The position numbers and the translations under genes are program-made. A DNA stretch of 9,609 bases from DATFYI01 sp035315125 (GTDB lineage: Bacteria; Chloroflexota; Anaerolineae; Anaerolineales; Anaerolineaceae): contig DATFYI010000129.1 in assembly GCA_035315125.1 (NCBI GenBank), forward strand, positions 1 through 9,609, read 5' to 3'. The stretch's first letter is position 1. Every line of letters begins with the position of its first letter. Of the stretch, positions 1-6,435 are shown piece by piece. The notes below the pieces were generated by a model, which made no database searches, was not told the DNA's origin, and saw nothing but the letters and a program-made list of their open reading frames with translations.

Positions 1-165
1 TGTTTTCCTCAGATGATTTGGATTTGTGAAAATGGCGAAAATTCGCCTGATAAGCACGAATGGCTAAGTATAACCTGTTTCCAGTTTGTCTGGAATAAAC
101 TTCAATACACCGAAAATAATCTAATCCAGGAAGGCAAGAGATTAATCACGAATAAAACGAAATAA
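1..165 (+). CDS. possible 3' end of a gene entering from the left edge (unrecognised)
   Basis: Frame 1 is open from the first base to a TAA at 163-165, giving 54 residues with no start required inside the window. There is an ATG at 13-15, but I see no convincing ribosome binding site before it. The peptide is mixed and rich in Asn, Lys, Glu and Trp, and no family is recognised. In AT-rich DNA an open run of this length can occur by chance, and no codon bias helps. If real, it is the C-terminus of a + strand gene convergent with pyrG. The alternative is plain intergenic DNA. Confidence 0.2.
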   Translation, partial: CFPQMIWICENGENSPDKHEWLSITCFQFVWNKLQYTENNLIQEGKRLITNKTK

Positions 166-195
166 CGAAGACTCCTTCAAGCACCAACAGAACTG

Positions 196-276
196 GCACC
201 CATACGGGTGCACCAGGGGTGTGTAAATATGCACCTGGAGGGTGCAACGAATAAACGCTTGAATAGCATGGCTATT
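196..276 (-). other. three stem-loops in the pyrG 3' region
   Basis: Downstream of the pyrG stop, in its reading direction, are three compact inverted repeats: 262-276 (6 bp stem, 3 nt loop), 231-245 (GCACC/GGTGC, 5 nt loop) and 196-211 (GCACCC/GGGTGC, 4 nt loop). The GGTGC/GCACC word also recurs at 181-185 and 207-214. None is followed by a clean T tract on the minus strand, only weak AT- or T-rich stretches. They may act as a 3' stability element or an inefficient terminator for pyrG. The rest of 166-285 shows nothing else I can support. Confidence 0.35.
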
Positions 277-285
277 TGGCAATGC

Positions 286-1947
286 CTAATCCATTTCGGC
301 TGGTTGGATAGTTTTAACGGGTGCACTCAACTGGCCATCTACGCCGGCTTTCTGGCAAACTGCCTCCATAAATGCCAGGAACAACGGATGTGGGCGGTTG
401 GGACGGGAGAGGAACTCGGGGTGGAATTGCGTGCCCAGCATAAAGGGGTGGTCGGCCAACTCGGCGATTTCCACCAAACGCCCATCCGGTGATATGCCTG
501 AATAGCGCATGCCATGCTCGGCCAGAACTTCGCGGTAGTCGTTGTTGAATTCGAAGCGATGGCGGTGGCGTTCTTCAACCAGCTCCACCCCGTAAGCGCG
601 CCCCGCAATCGTTCCCGGCTGAAGCTGGCAAGGATATAAGCCCAGCCGCATGGTGCCGCCCAGGTCGGTAATCTGGTTTTGTTCGGGCATCAAATCAATG
701 ACCGGGTGGGTGGTGCTACGATCGAACTCGGTCGAGTTAACATCTTCATCGTTGAAAACCTGGCGTGCGAATTCGACCACCATCAATTGCATACCCAGGC
801 ACAACCCCAGGTAGGGAGTTTTGGTAGTGCGCGCTAACCTGGCGGCCTGGATCTTGCCTTCGATGCCCCGGCTGCCAAAACCGCCCGGCACCACGATCCC
901 TTGAGCACTTTTGAGGATATCCAGGTTTTTACCTTTTTCCAGCTCGGCCGAATGGATCCAGAACAGTTCTACCTCAACCCCCAGTCTGAGGGCGGCATGT
1001 TTCAAGGCTTCGTGAACGCTGATGTAGGCATCGTGCAGCTCGACATATTTACCGACCAGGGCGATTTTAACCTTTGGTTTTGGCCGGCGCACTTCTTCAA
1101 CCAGGTGTTTCCATTCGCTCCAGTCCGGCTGAAGGCGGGCAGGCGCGCCCATACGCTGCAGGATATAATCCGCTACCCCGGCCCGTTCAATGAGCAGCGG
1201 CACTTCATATAAAACCGGCGTGGTCACCATCGGCACAACCGCTCGTTTTTCCACATCGCAGAATAGCGCAATTTTCTCACGCAGGCTGTCTTCGACCGGA
1301 TTGTCCGAACGGGCCACGATCATATCGGGTGTAATTCCAATGGAACGCAACTCGCGTACCGAGTGCTGAGTTGGTTTGGTTTTTAACTCGGCGGTCGCGC
1401 CAATATACGGCAGCCAGGTGACGTGAATATAAAGGGTATTTTCACGGCCCATGTCTGTGCGCAGCTGGCGCACGGCTTCCAGGAAGGGCAGGCTCTCAAT
1501 ATCGCCGACCGTACCGCCAATTTCAACCAGTACGAATTCTGCCCCGGTCGATTTGGCAACCATGCCAATGCGGCGTTTAATCTCATTGGTGATGTGAGGG
1601 ATAACCTGGATGGTGCCGCCCAGATAGTCGCCGCGCCGTTCTTTACCGATTACTTCGGCATAAACCTGTCCGGTAGTGACGTTGCATACCCGGTTCAGGC
1701 GGATATCGATAAAGCGCTCATAATGTCCCAGATCCAGGTCGGTTTCGGCCCCGTCATCCAGCACGTAGACCTCGCCGTGTTGGTAGGGGCTCATGGTGCC
1801 CGGGTCCACATTGATATAGGGGTCCAATTTTTGAACGGCTACCTTGTAACCGCGCTCTTTAAGCAGAAGTCCAATCGCGGCGGCAGTGACGCCCTTGCCT
1901 ACTGAACTGACTACTCCACCCGTAAAGAAAATATACTTGGTTGCCAT
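286..1947 (-). CDS. pyrG: CTP synthase (glutamine-hydrolysing)
   Basis: This enzyme makes CTP from UTP, ATP and glutamine, the last step of cytosolic pyrimidine nucleotide synthesis. The 553 residues are close to the usual family length. The N-terminal synthetase domain (about 1-270) has the P-loop with SSVGKG around Lys18, LDPYINVDPG at 41-50, the Mg-binding residues Asp72 and Glu142 (in EIGGTVGDIES), and the UTP-site stretch KTKPTQHSVREL near 189-200. The C-terminal class I glutamine amidotransferase domain (about 293-535) has nucleophile Cys383 in GLCLGMQ and the His509/Glu511 pair in TQFHPEF, so both half-reactions look intact. The ATG follows an AGGAGG five bases upstream. An intrinsic terminator lies between the upstream S1 gene and this one, so pyrG probably has its own promoter. 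The 66 bp before the start are very AT-rich, but I could not fix a convincing -35/-10 pair. The last ~18 residues after the amidotransferase fold are unremarkable. Confidence 0.98.
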   Translation of the reverse strand: MATKYIFFTGGVVSSVGKGVTAAAIGLLLKERGYKVAVQKLDPYINVDPGTMSPYQHGEVYVLDDGAETDLDLGHYERFIDIRLNRVCNVTTGQVYAEVIGKERRGDYLGGTIQVIPHITNEIKRRIGMVAKSTGAEFVLVEIGGTVGDIESLPFLEAVRQLRTDMGRENTLYIHVTWLPYIGATAELKTKPTQHSVRELRSIGITPDMIVARSDNPVEDSLREKIALFCDVEKRAVVPMVTTPVLYEVPLLIERAGVADYILQRMGAPARLQPDWSEWKHLVEEVRRPKPKVKIALVGKYVELHDAYISVHEALKHAALRLGVEVELFWIHSAELEKGKNLDILKSAQGIVVPGGFGSRGIEGKIQAARLARTTKTPYLGLCLGMQLMVVEFARQVFNDEDVNSTEFDRSTTHPVIDLMPEQNQITDLGGTMRLGLYPCQLQPGTIAGRAYGVELVEERHRHRFEFNNDYREVLAEHGMRYSGISPDGRLVEIAELADHPFMLGTQFHPEFLSRPNRPHPLFLAFMEAVCQKAGVDGQLSAPVKTIQPAEMD

Positions 1948-2013
1948 CCCAGCCTCCTATTTTATATAAATAAACTGCTTATGGTTTGATTTGTTGTAAA
2001 TAACCTCGGGCTG

Positions 2014-2054
2014 ATAAAAGAAGTGGGGAGGGCCGAAGAGCGGCGCCTCCCCAC
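2014..2054 (-). terminator. intrinsic terminator of the S1-domain gene
   Basis: A GC-rich inverted repeat spans 2023-2054. GTGGGGAGG pairs with CCTCCCCAC, and the stem continues through GCCG/CGGC past a single-base bulge to a 5-nt loop. On the minus strand it is followed directly by TTCTTTTAT (2022-2014), while the plus side has no T run, so it acts leftward. It begins 58 nt after the S1 gene stop and ends about 66 nt before the pyrG start, separating the two genes. Confidence 0.82.
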
Positions 2055-2112
2055 CTTGAATGGTTGCGGTTGGGTTCTGATGGAAAGATCAATTCCTTTT
2101 CGCAATTTAGAT

Positions 2113-2961
2113 CTATGAAGTGTGGGCCTTGTTTTCAAGTGTGCGAGCCAGGATATCTTCCTGTTCGTGAGAAACAGTGTGGGTTTTCCGATTTTTGTCT
2201 TCCTGTACTACTTTTTTGGTCTTGGCGCGTTCCATTGCTTCGCGTAAAGCCATTTCCATAGCGGTCGGCTCAGCTTCGCTGGGGGTGCTGGATTGGCCAA
2301 GGTTCAACAGTAGCTCGCTGTCGGTGGCGTTTCGCTCTCTGTTCTCACGCGGGGCTTTCTTGCGGCGAGCAGGTTTTTCCTTCGGTTGGGGGAGTTCCAT
2401 TGTGCGGGTGATTCTGGCAGGTTCTTCGACTTTAACCGGCTCAGGCAAGAGAGCTTTCATGCTCAGCTTGATCTGCTTCTTGCGGCGGTTAACTTCAAGT
2501 ACCTCTGCTTCAATCTCGTCATCCTCTTTGACGACATCCGATGGAGCACGGACATAGCCATGGGCCATTTCGCTGATATGGACCAGGCCGGGACGTTCGG
2601 CGCCAATCTCGACGAATGCACCGAATTTTTCAAGCCGGACAACTTTGCCTTTTACAACCATGCCTTTTTTGAGCTCACGCCATTCCAGATCCAGGGGCTT
2701 GATCATGGTTAATTCGATTCGGCCCTCTTTAACCTTGCGCACCCAGACTTCGATTTCCTGTCCAACTTGCAGGATATCCCCGACACCCTTGATGGGTTCT
2801 TCGGTGCTGGTCGGTAGAAGCTGTGAAATATGAATGACAGCCGGCTGACCGATATCTATCACCGCACCTGCCAGGGATATTTTCACCACCTTACCAATAA
2901 AATGCATTTTCGGTTTTACTTCGGTTGCGCGTTCTGCATCCGTTACAGCGCTTTGATCCAT
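2113..2961 (-). CDS. S1 RNA-binding domain protein, two S1 repeats plus charged tail
   Basis: The protein is 282 residues and probably cytoplasmic, binding RNA or ribosomes. Two S1 (OB-fold) repeats are visible. Repeat 1 at about 18-88 is the more divergent (GKVVKISLAGAVIDIG, then AVIHISQL). Repeat 2 at about 99-170 is canonical (GKVVRLEKFGAFVEIG, GLVHISEM, then DEIEAEVLEVN and KKQIKLSMKAL). Residues 171-282 form a low-complexity tail rich in Lys, Arg, Glu and Pro, probably disordered. The family includes ribosomal protein S1 and smaller S1 proteins of the YugI/GSP13 kind. With only two repeats this is not full-length ribosomal S1, although it may do part of that job. The ATG has GGGAG six bases upstream. 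A consensus promoter before it and an intrinsic terminator after it make it monocistronic and probably strongly expressed. Confidence 0.9.
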   Translation of the reverse strand: MDQSAVTDAERATEVKPKMHFIGKVVKISLAGAVIDIGQPAVIHISQLLPTSTEEPIKGVGDILQVGQEIEVWVRKVKEGRIELTMIKPLDLEWRELKKGMVVKGKVVRLEKFGAFVEIGAERPGLVHISEMAHGYVRAPSDVVKEDDEIEAEVLEVNRRKKQIKLSMKALLPEPVKVEEPARITRTMELPQPKEKPARRKKAPRENRERNATDSELLLNLGQSSTPSEAEPTAMEMALREAMERAKTKKVVQEDKNRKTHTVSHEQEDILARTLENKAHTS

Positions 2962-3002
2962 AAATTACTCTCCCAACATACGTAAATATTCAGCGACACA
3001 AA

Positions 3003-3031
3003 ATTATACACCCCGTGTGGGAAACTGTCAA
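3003..3031 (-). promoter_or_regulatory. perfect sigma-70 consensus promoter for the S1-domain gene
   Basis: On the minus strand, TTGACA (3031-3026) and TATAAT (3008-3003) are separated by exactly 17 bp. Both hexamers match the consensus at every position. The predicted transcription start is near 2996, giving a leader of about 35 nt before the ATG at 2961 that contains the GGGAG ribosome binding site. Confidence 0.85.
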
Positions 3032-3038
3032 TTAAAAC

Positions 3039-3051
3039 GTTGTCTAACAAC
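3039..3051. repeat. 13-bp dyad upstream of the S1 gene promoter
   Basis: GTTGT and ACAAC flank a 3-bp centre, ending 7 bp upstream of the -35 hexamer of the S1 gene. On the minus strand the right arm is soon followed by GTTTT. It could be a small operator, or a weak terminator for the htrA-like gene that stops at 3092. No stronger terminator is seen in that 130-bp gap. Confidence 0.35.
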
Positions 3052-3091
3052 CCCTGAGATTATGGGAACCAGTAGTTATTTTATCAGATCT

Positions 3092-4249
3092 TTAGCCGTT
3101 GCCTTCACCTAAAGTAACCTGGATTTTAAGGGTTTGTGAACCGCGCGCTATCGTCAGAGTAACTTTGTCGCCTGGCGAGAAATTATAAAGGGTATTGACA
3201 TAAGGGTGCGAGTCATCCAGGGGCGTATTGTTGATAGCGGTGATGATATCGCCTTCTTTGATACCGGCTGTGTCGGCCGGGCTGTTGGGCTGCACTTGAG
3301 ATACATAGACCCCATAGTCCACCGGCAGGTTATAGAACAAAGCAATCTGTTGGGAGATGGGCTGCCAGCTGATCCCCAGGAATGGACGGGAGATGTGCCC
3401 TTTGGCGATAATCTGGTTGGCAACCGCCCGGACGGTATCCGAAGGGATGGCAAAACCCAGTCCTTCGATCACATTGCCGCCGCTACCGGTGCGCAGGATG
3501 AGCGTGTTAATCCCAACCACTTCGCCGGCCAGATTAACCAGCGGCCCACCCGAATTGCCCTGGTTAATGGCGGCATCAGTCTGGATCATATTTTGCATAA
3601 AATAGCCGTTGCCGGTGTCGAGCGTGCGCCCAGTGGCGCTGACCACTCCAGCAGTAACGGTGTTTTTAAAGTCGTCCAGCGGAGAACCGATGGCAATGAC
3701 CGTCTCGCCTGGTTTTAGCAGATCTGAATTGCCCAGGCTGGCGACCGCTGGCATTTTGCCCTGGGCTTTCAAAACTGCCAGGTCAGAAAACTGGTCGCTG
3801 CCCAAGACGGTTACCGGCAGTACTTGCCCGTTAGCCAGGGTGGCAGTCACCTGGTCAGTGCCTTCGATCACATGATTGTTGGTCAGGATAAGACCGTCTT
3901 GAGAAATGATCAGCCCGCTACCCGAAACGGTTTCGCCGTTAAAGGGGGTATTGGCGGTCTTTCCGGTAATAGTAACTACTGCCGGTCCAACTTTTTCGAC
4001 AGCCTGGGTAATGGAAGTGGACACTTCGGTGTTATCGACCTTCAGCAGAGCGCTGGGAGATTGGATCGCTACTGTAGCAACCGGCGCTGGTTGGATAGTC
4101 TCGGGCGGAACAGAAATTGTGCTGGGCGCTTGAGTGTGGCTTTGCATGTAATTATAAACAACGTATCCCCCGGCCGCGGCGCCGGCTAAACCGGCCCCAA
4201 CCGCCACGACAATCATAAAAAGAACATAAATAACTCGTCTGGTACTCAT
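3092..4249 (-). CDS. membrane-anchored HtrA/DegP-type serine protease (S1C) with one PDZ domain
   Basis: This is an extracytoplasmic ATP-independent protease/chaperone that degrades or processes misfolded envelope proteins. From the chosen start it has 385 residues: an N-terminal membrane anchor (about 5-33, ending in an Ala/Gly-rich stretch), a Pro/Thr/Ser-rich linker, a trypsin-like domain (about 77-285) and a single PDZ (about 291-379). The catalytic triad is complete: His126 in LTNNHVI, Asp156 in FSDLAVLK and Ser233 in GNSGGPL. The ATG at 4249 was chosen because GAGG lies five bases upstream. An in-frame ATG nine codons earlier (4276) has no SD and would put acidic residues before the anchor. 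One PDZ plus an anchor resembles DegS or HtrA of Gram-positives rather than two-PDZ DegP. It lies 87 bp downstream of the S41 protease with no terminator in the gap, so the two are probably co-transcribed. Confidence 0.95.
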   Translation of the reverse strand: MSTRRVIYVLFMIVVAVGAGLAGAAAGGYVVYNYMQSHTQAPSTISVPPETIQPAPVATVAIQSPSALLKVDNTEVSTSITQAVEKVGPAVVTITGKTANTPFNGETVSGSGLIISQDGLILTNNHVIEGTDQVTATLANGQVLPVTVLGSDQFSDLAVLKAQGKMPAVASLGNSDLLKPGETVIAIGSPLDDFKNTVTAGVVSATGRTLDTGNGYFMQNMIQTDAAINQGNSGGPLVNLAGEVVGINTLILRTGSGGNVIEGLGFAIPSDTVRAVANQIIAKGHISRPFLGISWQPISQQIALFYNLPVDYGVYVSQVQPNSPADTAGIKEGDIITAINNTPLDDSHPYVNTLYNFSPGDKVTLTIARGSQTLKIQVTLGEGNG

Positions 4250-4336
4250 GCAATCCTCGTAAAAATTCCTACCCATACTACCCGCATTTTTTCCGGTCGA
4301 TTTCTATTCCAGAAGGCGGGGTGATTTTTGAATGGA

Positions 4337-5593
4337 TCATGGAGCTTGGCTTAATAATTGAACGGCTTTATCCAACTGTGGGTCGCGCCCGGCATTAATA
4401 TCATCCTGCGTTATTTTAACTTCTACATCCGGTTTTAAGCCGATTTTGTCGATCAGCCGCTGGTTGGGCGTGAGCCAGTGAGCGGTGGTTACTCGGATGG
4501 CTCCTTCATTATTACTCAATGCGACCCAGCTTTGCACCGAGCCTTTACCATAAGTAGTTACACCGACCAGTTGCCCGCGTTTGTAATCCTGGATGGCGCC
4601 GGCCGTGATTTCTGATGCGGAAGCGGTGCCTTCGTTGACCAGTACAATCAGCGGAATGCTGGTGGCTATTCCACCGGACCTGGTTGTAAGAGTCTGGCGA
4701 CTGCCATTTCCGTATTGCTCGTATACCACCACTTTATCCGCCGGAATGAATTGGGAGACTACATCCACGGCGGTATTAAGGTATCCGCCGCCATTATTGC
4801 GTAGATCCAGGATCATACCGGTAGGTTTCTGTACCACTAGATTCTGCAAGGTGGTTTTAAGCTCAGCGAGCGTATTATCTCCAAAGGTATAAATATGCAC
4901 GTAAGCGATCGAGTTGTCCAACAGCTTGCCGTCCACACTGGGCAGCAGTATCTTGGCCCGCAGAATGGTGATATCGAAAGGCTTATCCAGCCCGCTTCTC
5001 TGGATGGTCAGCGTGACGGGTGTGCCGGCCGGCCCCAGAACTTTCTGAAGCACTACATTGCCGTCCAGCCCGTTTACATCCTTGCCATCCACCGCCACAA
5101 TCAGGTCGCCAGACTTTAGGCCGGCTTTTTCGGCAGGTGAGCCAGGCATGGGCGCAATAATTTTCAGATAATTACCGCTGCTATCCACGTAGGCGCCGAT
5201 GCCTTCATAATCGCCCTGCAGAGTGGCATTGGCTTGCTGGTTCTGCTCGGGGTCCATATAAGAAGTGTGTGGGTCACTCAGCGAATCCAGCATGCCGCGC
5301 AATGCGCCGCGCAGCAGGGTTTCATCGTTGACCGGTTGGTCGACATATTGTTCGTGGACGAAAGTCCAGGTATACCAGAAAGGTTGAAAGAGCACCGATA
5401 GGTTTGTGGTCGAGGAGTCGCCCGTTTTATTGGAAGAGGAAAGGAATGGAATGTTAAAGGGTAGACTCAGGCCAGGCATGCCAGGCATGATTGGCCTGCT
5501 CCAACCCACAATCAGCCCAGCCATGAAAGCACATAGCAGCAAGAGGATAGCCGCGACGATCGTCAGGAAAGTTTGCAAAGATTTGGATGACAT
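4337..5593 (-). CDS. C-terminal processing peptidase, S41 (CtpA/Prc) family
   Basis: This serine protease cleaves near the C-terminus of extracytoplasmic proteins and is active outside the membrane. Its 418 residues comprise a signal-anchor helix (about 8-31), a Pro/Met/Gly-rich linker (33-50), a helical segment with the S41 N-terminal signature (YVD near 83-85, LRGALRGMLDSLSDPHTSYM at 94-113), a PDZ domain (about 125-210) and the S41 catalytic core. The Ser-Lys dyad is Ser325 in NEGTASASEI and Lys350 in YGKGSVQ. The 25-residue spacing matches known CtpA/Prc enzymes, and Gln354 follows as expected. The ATG has AAGGAG eight bases upstream. The gene sits between a HAD phosphatase (77 bp gap holding a hairpin) and the HtrA-like protease, so two surface proteases are encoded in tandem. 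No separate promoter was found before it. Confidence 0.96.
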   Translation of the reverse strand: MSSKSLQTFLTIVAAILLLLCAFMAGLIVGWSRPIMPGMPGLSLPFNIPFLSSSNKTGDSSTTNLSVLFQPFWYTWTFVHEQYVDQPVNDETLLRGALRGMLDSLSDPHTSYMDPEQNQQANATLQGDYEGIGAYVDSSGNYLKIIAPMPGSPAEKAGLKSGDLIVAVDGKDVNGLDGNVVLQKVLGPAGTPVTLTIQRSGLDKPFDITILRAKILLPSVDGKLLDNSIAYVHIYTFGDNTLAELKTTLQNLVVQKPTGMILDLRNNGGGYLNTAVDVVSQFIPADKVVVYEQYGNGSRQTLTTRSGGIATSIPLIVLVNEGTASASEITAGAIQDYKRGQLVGVTTYGKGSVQSWVALSNNEGAIRVTTAHWLTPNQRLIDKIGLKPDVEVKITQDDINAGRDPQLDKAVQLLSQAP

Positions 5594-5627
5594 GGGATGC
5601 GCTCCTTAAACAGATTTTATCCTGACT

Positions 5628-5663
5628 GCTCTTCTCCGGGCGGATTCCCCCGGAGAACGGAGC
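5628..5663 (-). other. hairpin between the HAD and S41 genes
   Basis: A perfect 9-bp stem (TTCTCCGGG at 5632-5640, CCCGGAGAA at 5649-5657) encloses an 8-nt loop. It extends by GCTC/GAGC after a 2-nt bulge. It starts 7 nt after the HAD stop codon. Neither strand has a T tract next to it, so it is not a textbook terminator. It may stabilise or separate parts of the operon mRNA. Confidence 0.55.
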
Positions 5664-5670
5664 CTGAGAA

Positions 5671-6303
5671 TTACAGATTAATGACCTGGCCTAATTCGCT
5701 CAAGTGCTGGATAGCGGCATGGTATTGATCGGATGGCTTATTACAGCCCAGGCAGACTGTGAAAAAACCAAGCTGTCGTGCGACCGCCAGGTTGCGGGGC
5801 TGGTCATCTACCAATACACAGCGAGTTGCATCTTGTTCTCCTGCGCAATGCAAGGCGATCTGGAACGCTTCAGCCATCGGTTTGCAGTAGGGGCTGATGG
5901 CGTTGATATCCACAATTTGGTCGAAGCAATCGCTGAGCTGCAGCACATCAAGAACGCGCCGGGCGTGATTGCTATCCGCGTTGGTGAATATGGCTTTGCG
6001 TTGGGGCAGTTTAAGCAGAGCAGTGCGGGTGATCAGGTCGGGTTGGATAAAATTGCTGACTGGCACATCGTGCACAAAGGCCAGGTAATCCTGGGTGTCG
6101 ATGGCATAAAGCTCCTGCAGGCCGCGCATGGTTGTTCCGTAGGTTGTGAATAGCTGTTCTTGCAGGGCAGGGATTTCATCTGGTGGAATGTGGACGCGCT
6201 CGCGCATGTAGATTTCAAGGCGATGGCGAATGGCCTGCCATAATCCGCTGGTTTTGGGATAGACGGTATCATCCAAATCGATAAACACAGTAGTAAAAGT
6301 CAT
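5671..6303 (-). CDS. HAD-superfamily hydrolase, pyrimidine 5'-nucleotidase-like
   Basis: This is a cytoplasmic phosphatase that probably dephosphorylates nucleoside monophosphates or a similar small phosphate. The 210 residues carry all HAD motifs: motif I DLDDTVYP with nucleophile Asp9 and acid Asp11, motif II Thr107 in IFTNAD, motif III Lys141 in PYCKP, and motif IV Asp166/Asp167 in LVDDQPRN. A helical C1 cap at about 18-90 includes YGTTMRGL. FIDLDDT with YGTTMRGL resembles the HAD-IA pyrimidine 5'-nucleotidase group (yeast Sdt1-like), but the substrate is not proven. The start is fixed because motif I begins at residue 9 and no upstream in-frame start is better. No Shine-Dalgarno precedes this ATG. 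A -10-like TATACT ends 6 bp before it, so translation may be leaderless. It is the likely first gene of a HAD-S41-HtrA operon. Confidence 0.9.
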   Translation of the reverse strand: MTFTTVFIDLDDTVYPKTSGLWQAIRHRLEIYMRERVHIPPDEIPALQEQLFTTYGTTMRGLQELYAIDTQDYLAFVHDVPVSNFIQPDLITRTALLKLPQRKAIFTNADSNHARRVLDVLQLSDCFDQIVDINAISPYCKPMAEAFQIALHCAGEQDATRCVLVDDQPRNLAVARQLGFFTVCLGCNKPSDQYHAAIQHLSELGQVINL

Positions 6304-6309
6304 GGGATG

Positions 6310-6339
6310 AGTATACTTGAGGTATATGTTGCTCGTAAA
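6310..6339 (-). promoter_or_regulatory. candidate promoter of the HAD gene, placed for a leaderless transcript
   Basis: On the minus strand, TTTACG (6339-6334), 18 bp and TATACT (6315-6310) precede the HAD ATG at 6303, with only 6 bp between the -10 hexamer and the ATG. Transcription would start at or within a base or two of the A of the ATG. The hexamers match the consensus at 4 of 6 and 5 of 6 positions. Confidence 0.45.
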
Positions 6340-6362
6340 GGAAACGCATTGCTAAAGTTGAT

Positions 6363-6390
6363 TTGCCCATGCACGACAGGGTTTTATAAT
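6363..6390 (+). promoter_or_regulatory. promoter of the PEBP lipoprotein gene
   Basis: TTGCCC (6363-6368), 16 bp and a perfect TATAAT (6385-6390) lie upstream of the GTG start at 6436. The predicted leader is about 40 nt and contains the GGAG ribosome binding site. The promoter is divergent from the one proposed for the HAD gene, and the two lie within a 132-bp gap. Confidence 0.6.
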
Positions 6391-6435
6391 AGATAATAAC
6401 TGACCTTGAGAGCCGGTTTATTGAATGGAGATATT

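Noticed and set aside
34..95. Two small hairpins (34-47 and 79-95)
   Set aside because: Stems of 5-6 bp with no T tract on either strand, inside a possibly coding frame, are within what chance gives.
148..169. Short ACGAA repeats every 8-9 bp
   Set aside because: There are only three copies with variable spacers. They are too short and irregular to call a CRISPR or a tandem repeat array.
1423..1905. 160-codon open frame on the + strand inside pyrG
   Set aside because: It lies antisense to strongly conserved pyrG sequence, has no ribosome binding site and resembles no known protein. It is a shadow frame, as are similar long + strand frames at 3206-3718 and 5704-6153.
1948..2013. Promoter of pyrG
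   Set aside because: TTTACA and several TATA-like words are present, but no pair has acceptable spacing, and the best -10-like word abuts the AGGAGG site.
2014..2112. CTP-responsive attenuator in the pyrG leader, as in Bacillus
   Set aside because: The hairpin follows the S1 gene stop and no promoter was found between that stop and the hairpin, so it reads best as the S1 gene terminator. No run of G at a plausible pyrG start site for reiterative transcription was seen.
4250..4276. Nine-residue longer start of the HtrA-like protease
   Set aside because: There is no ribosome binding site before it, whereas the ATG at 4249 has GAGG at good spacing and directly precedes a normal anchor.
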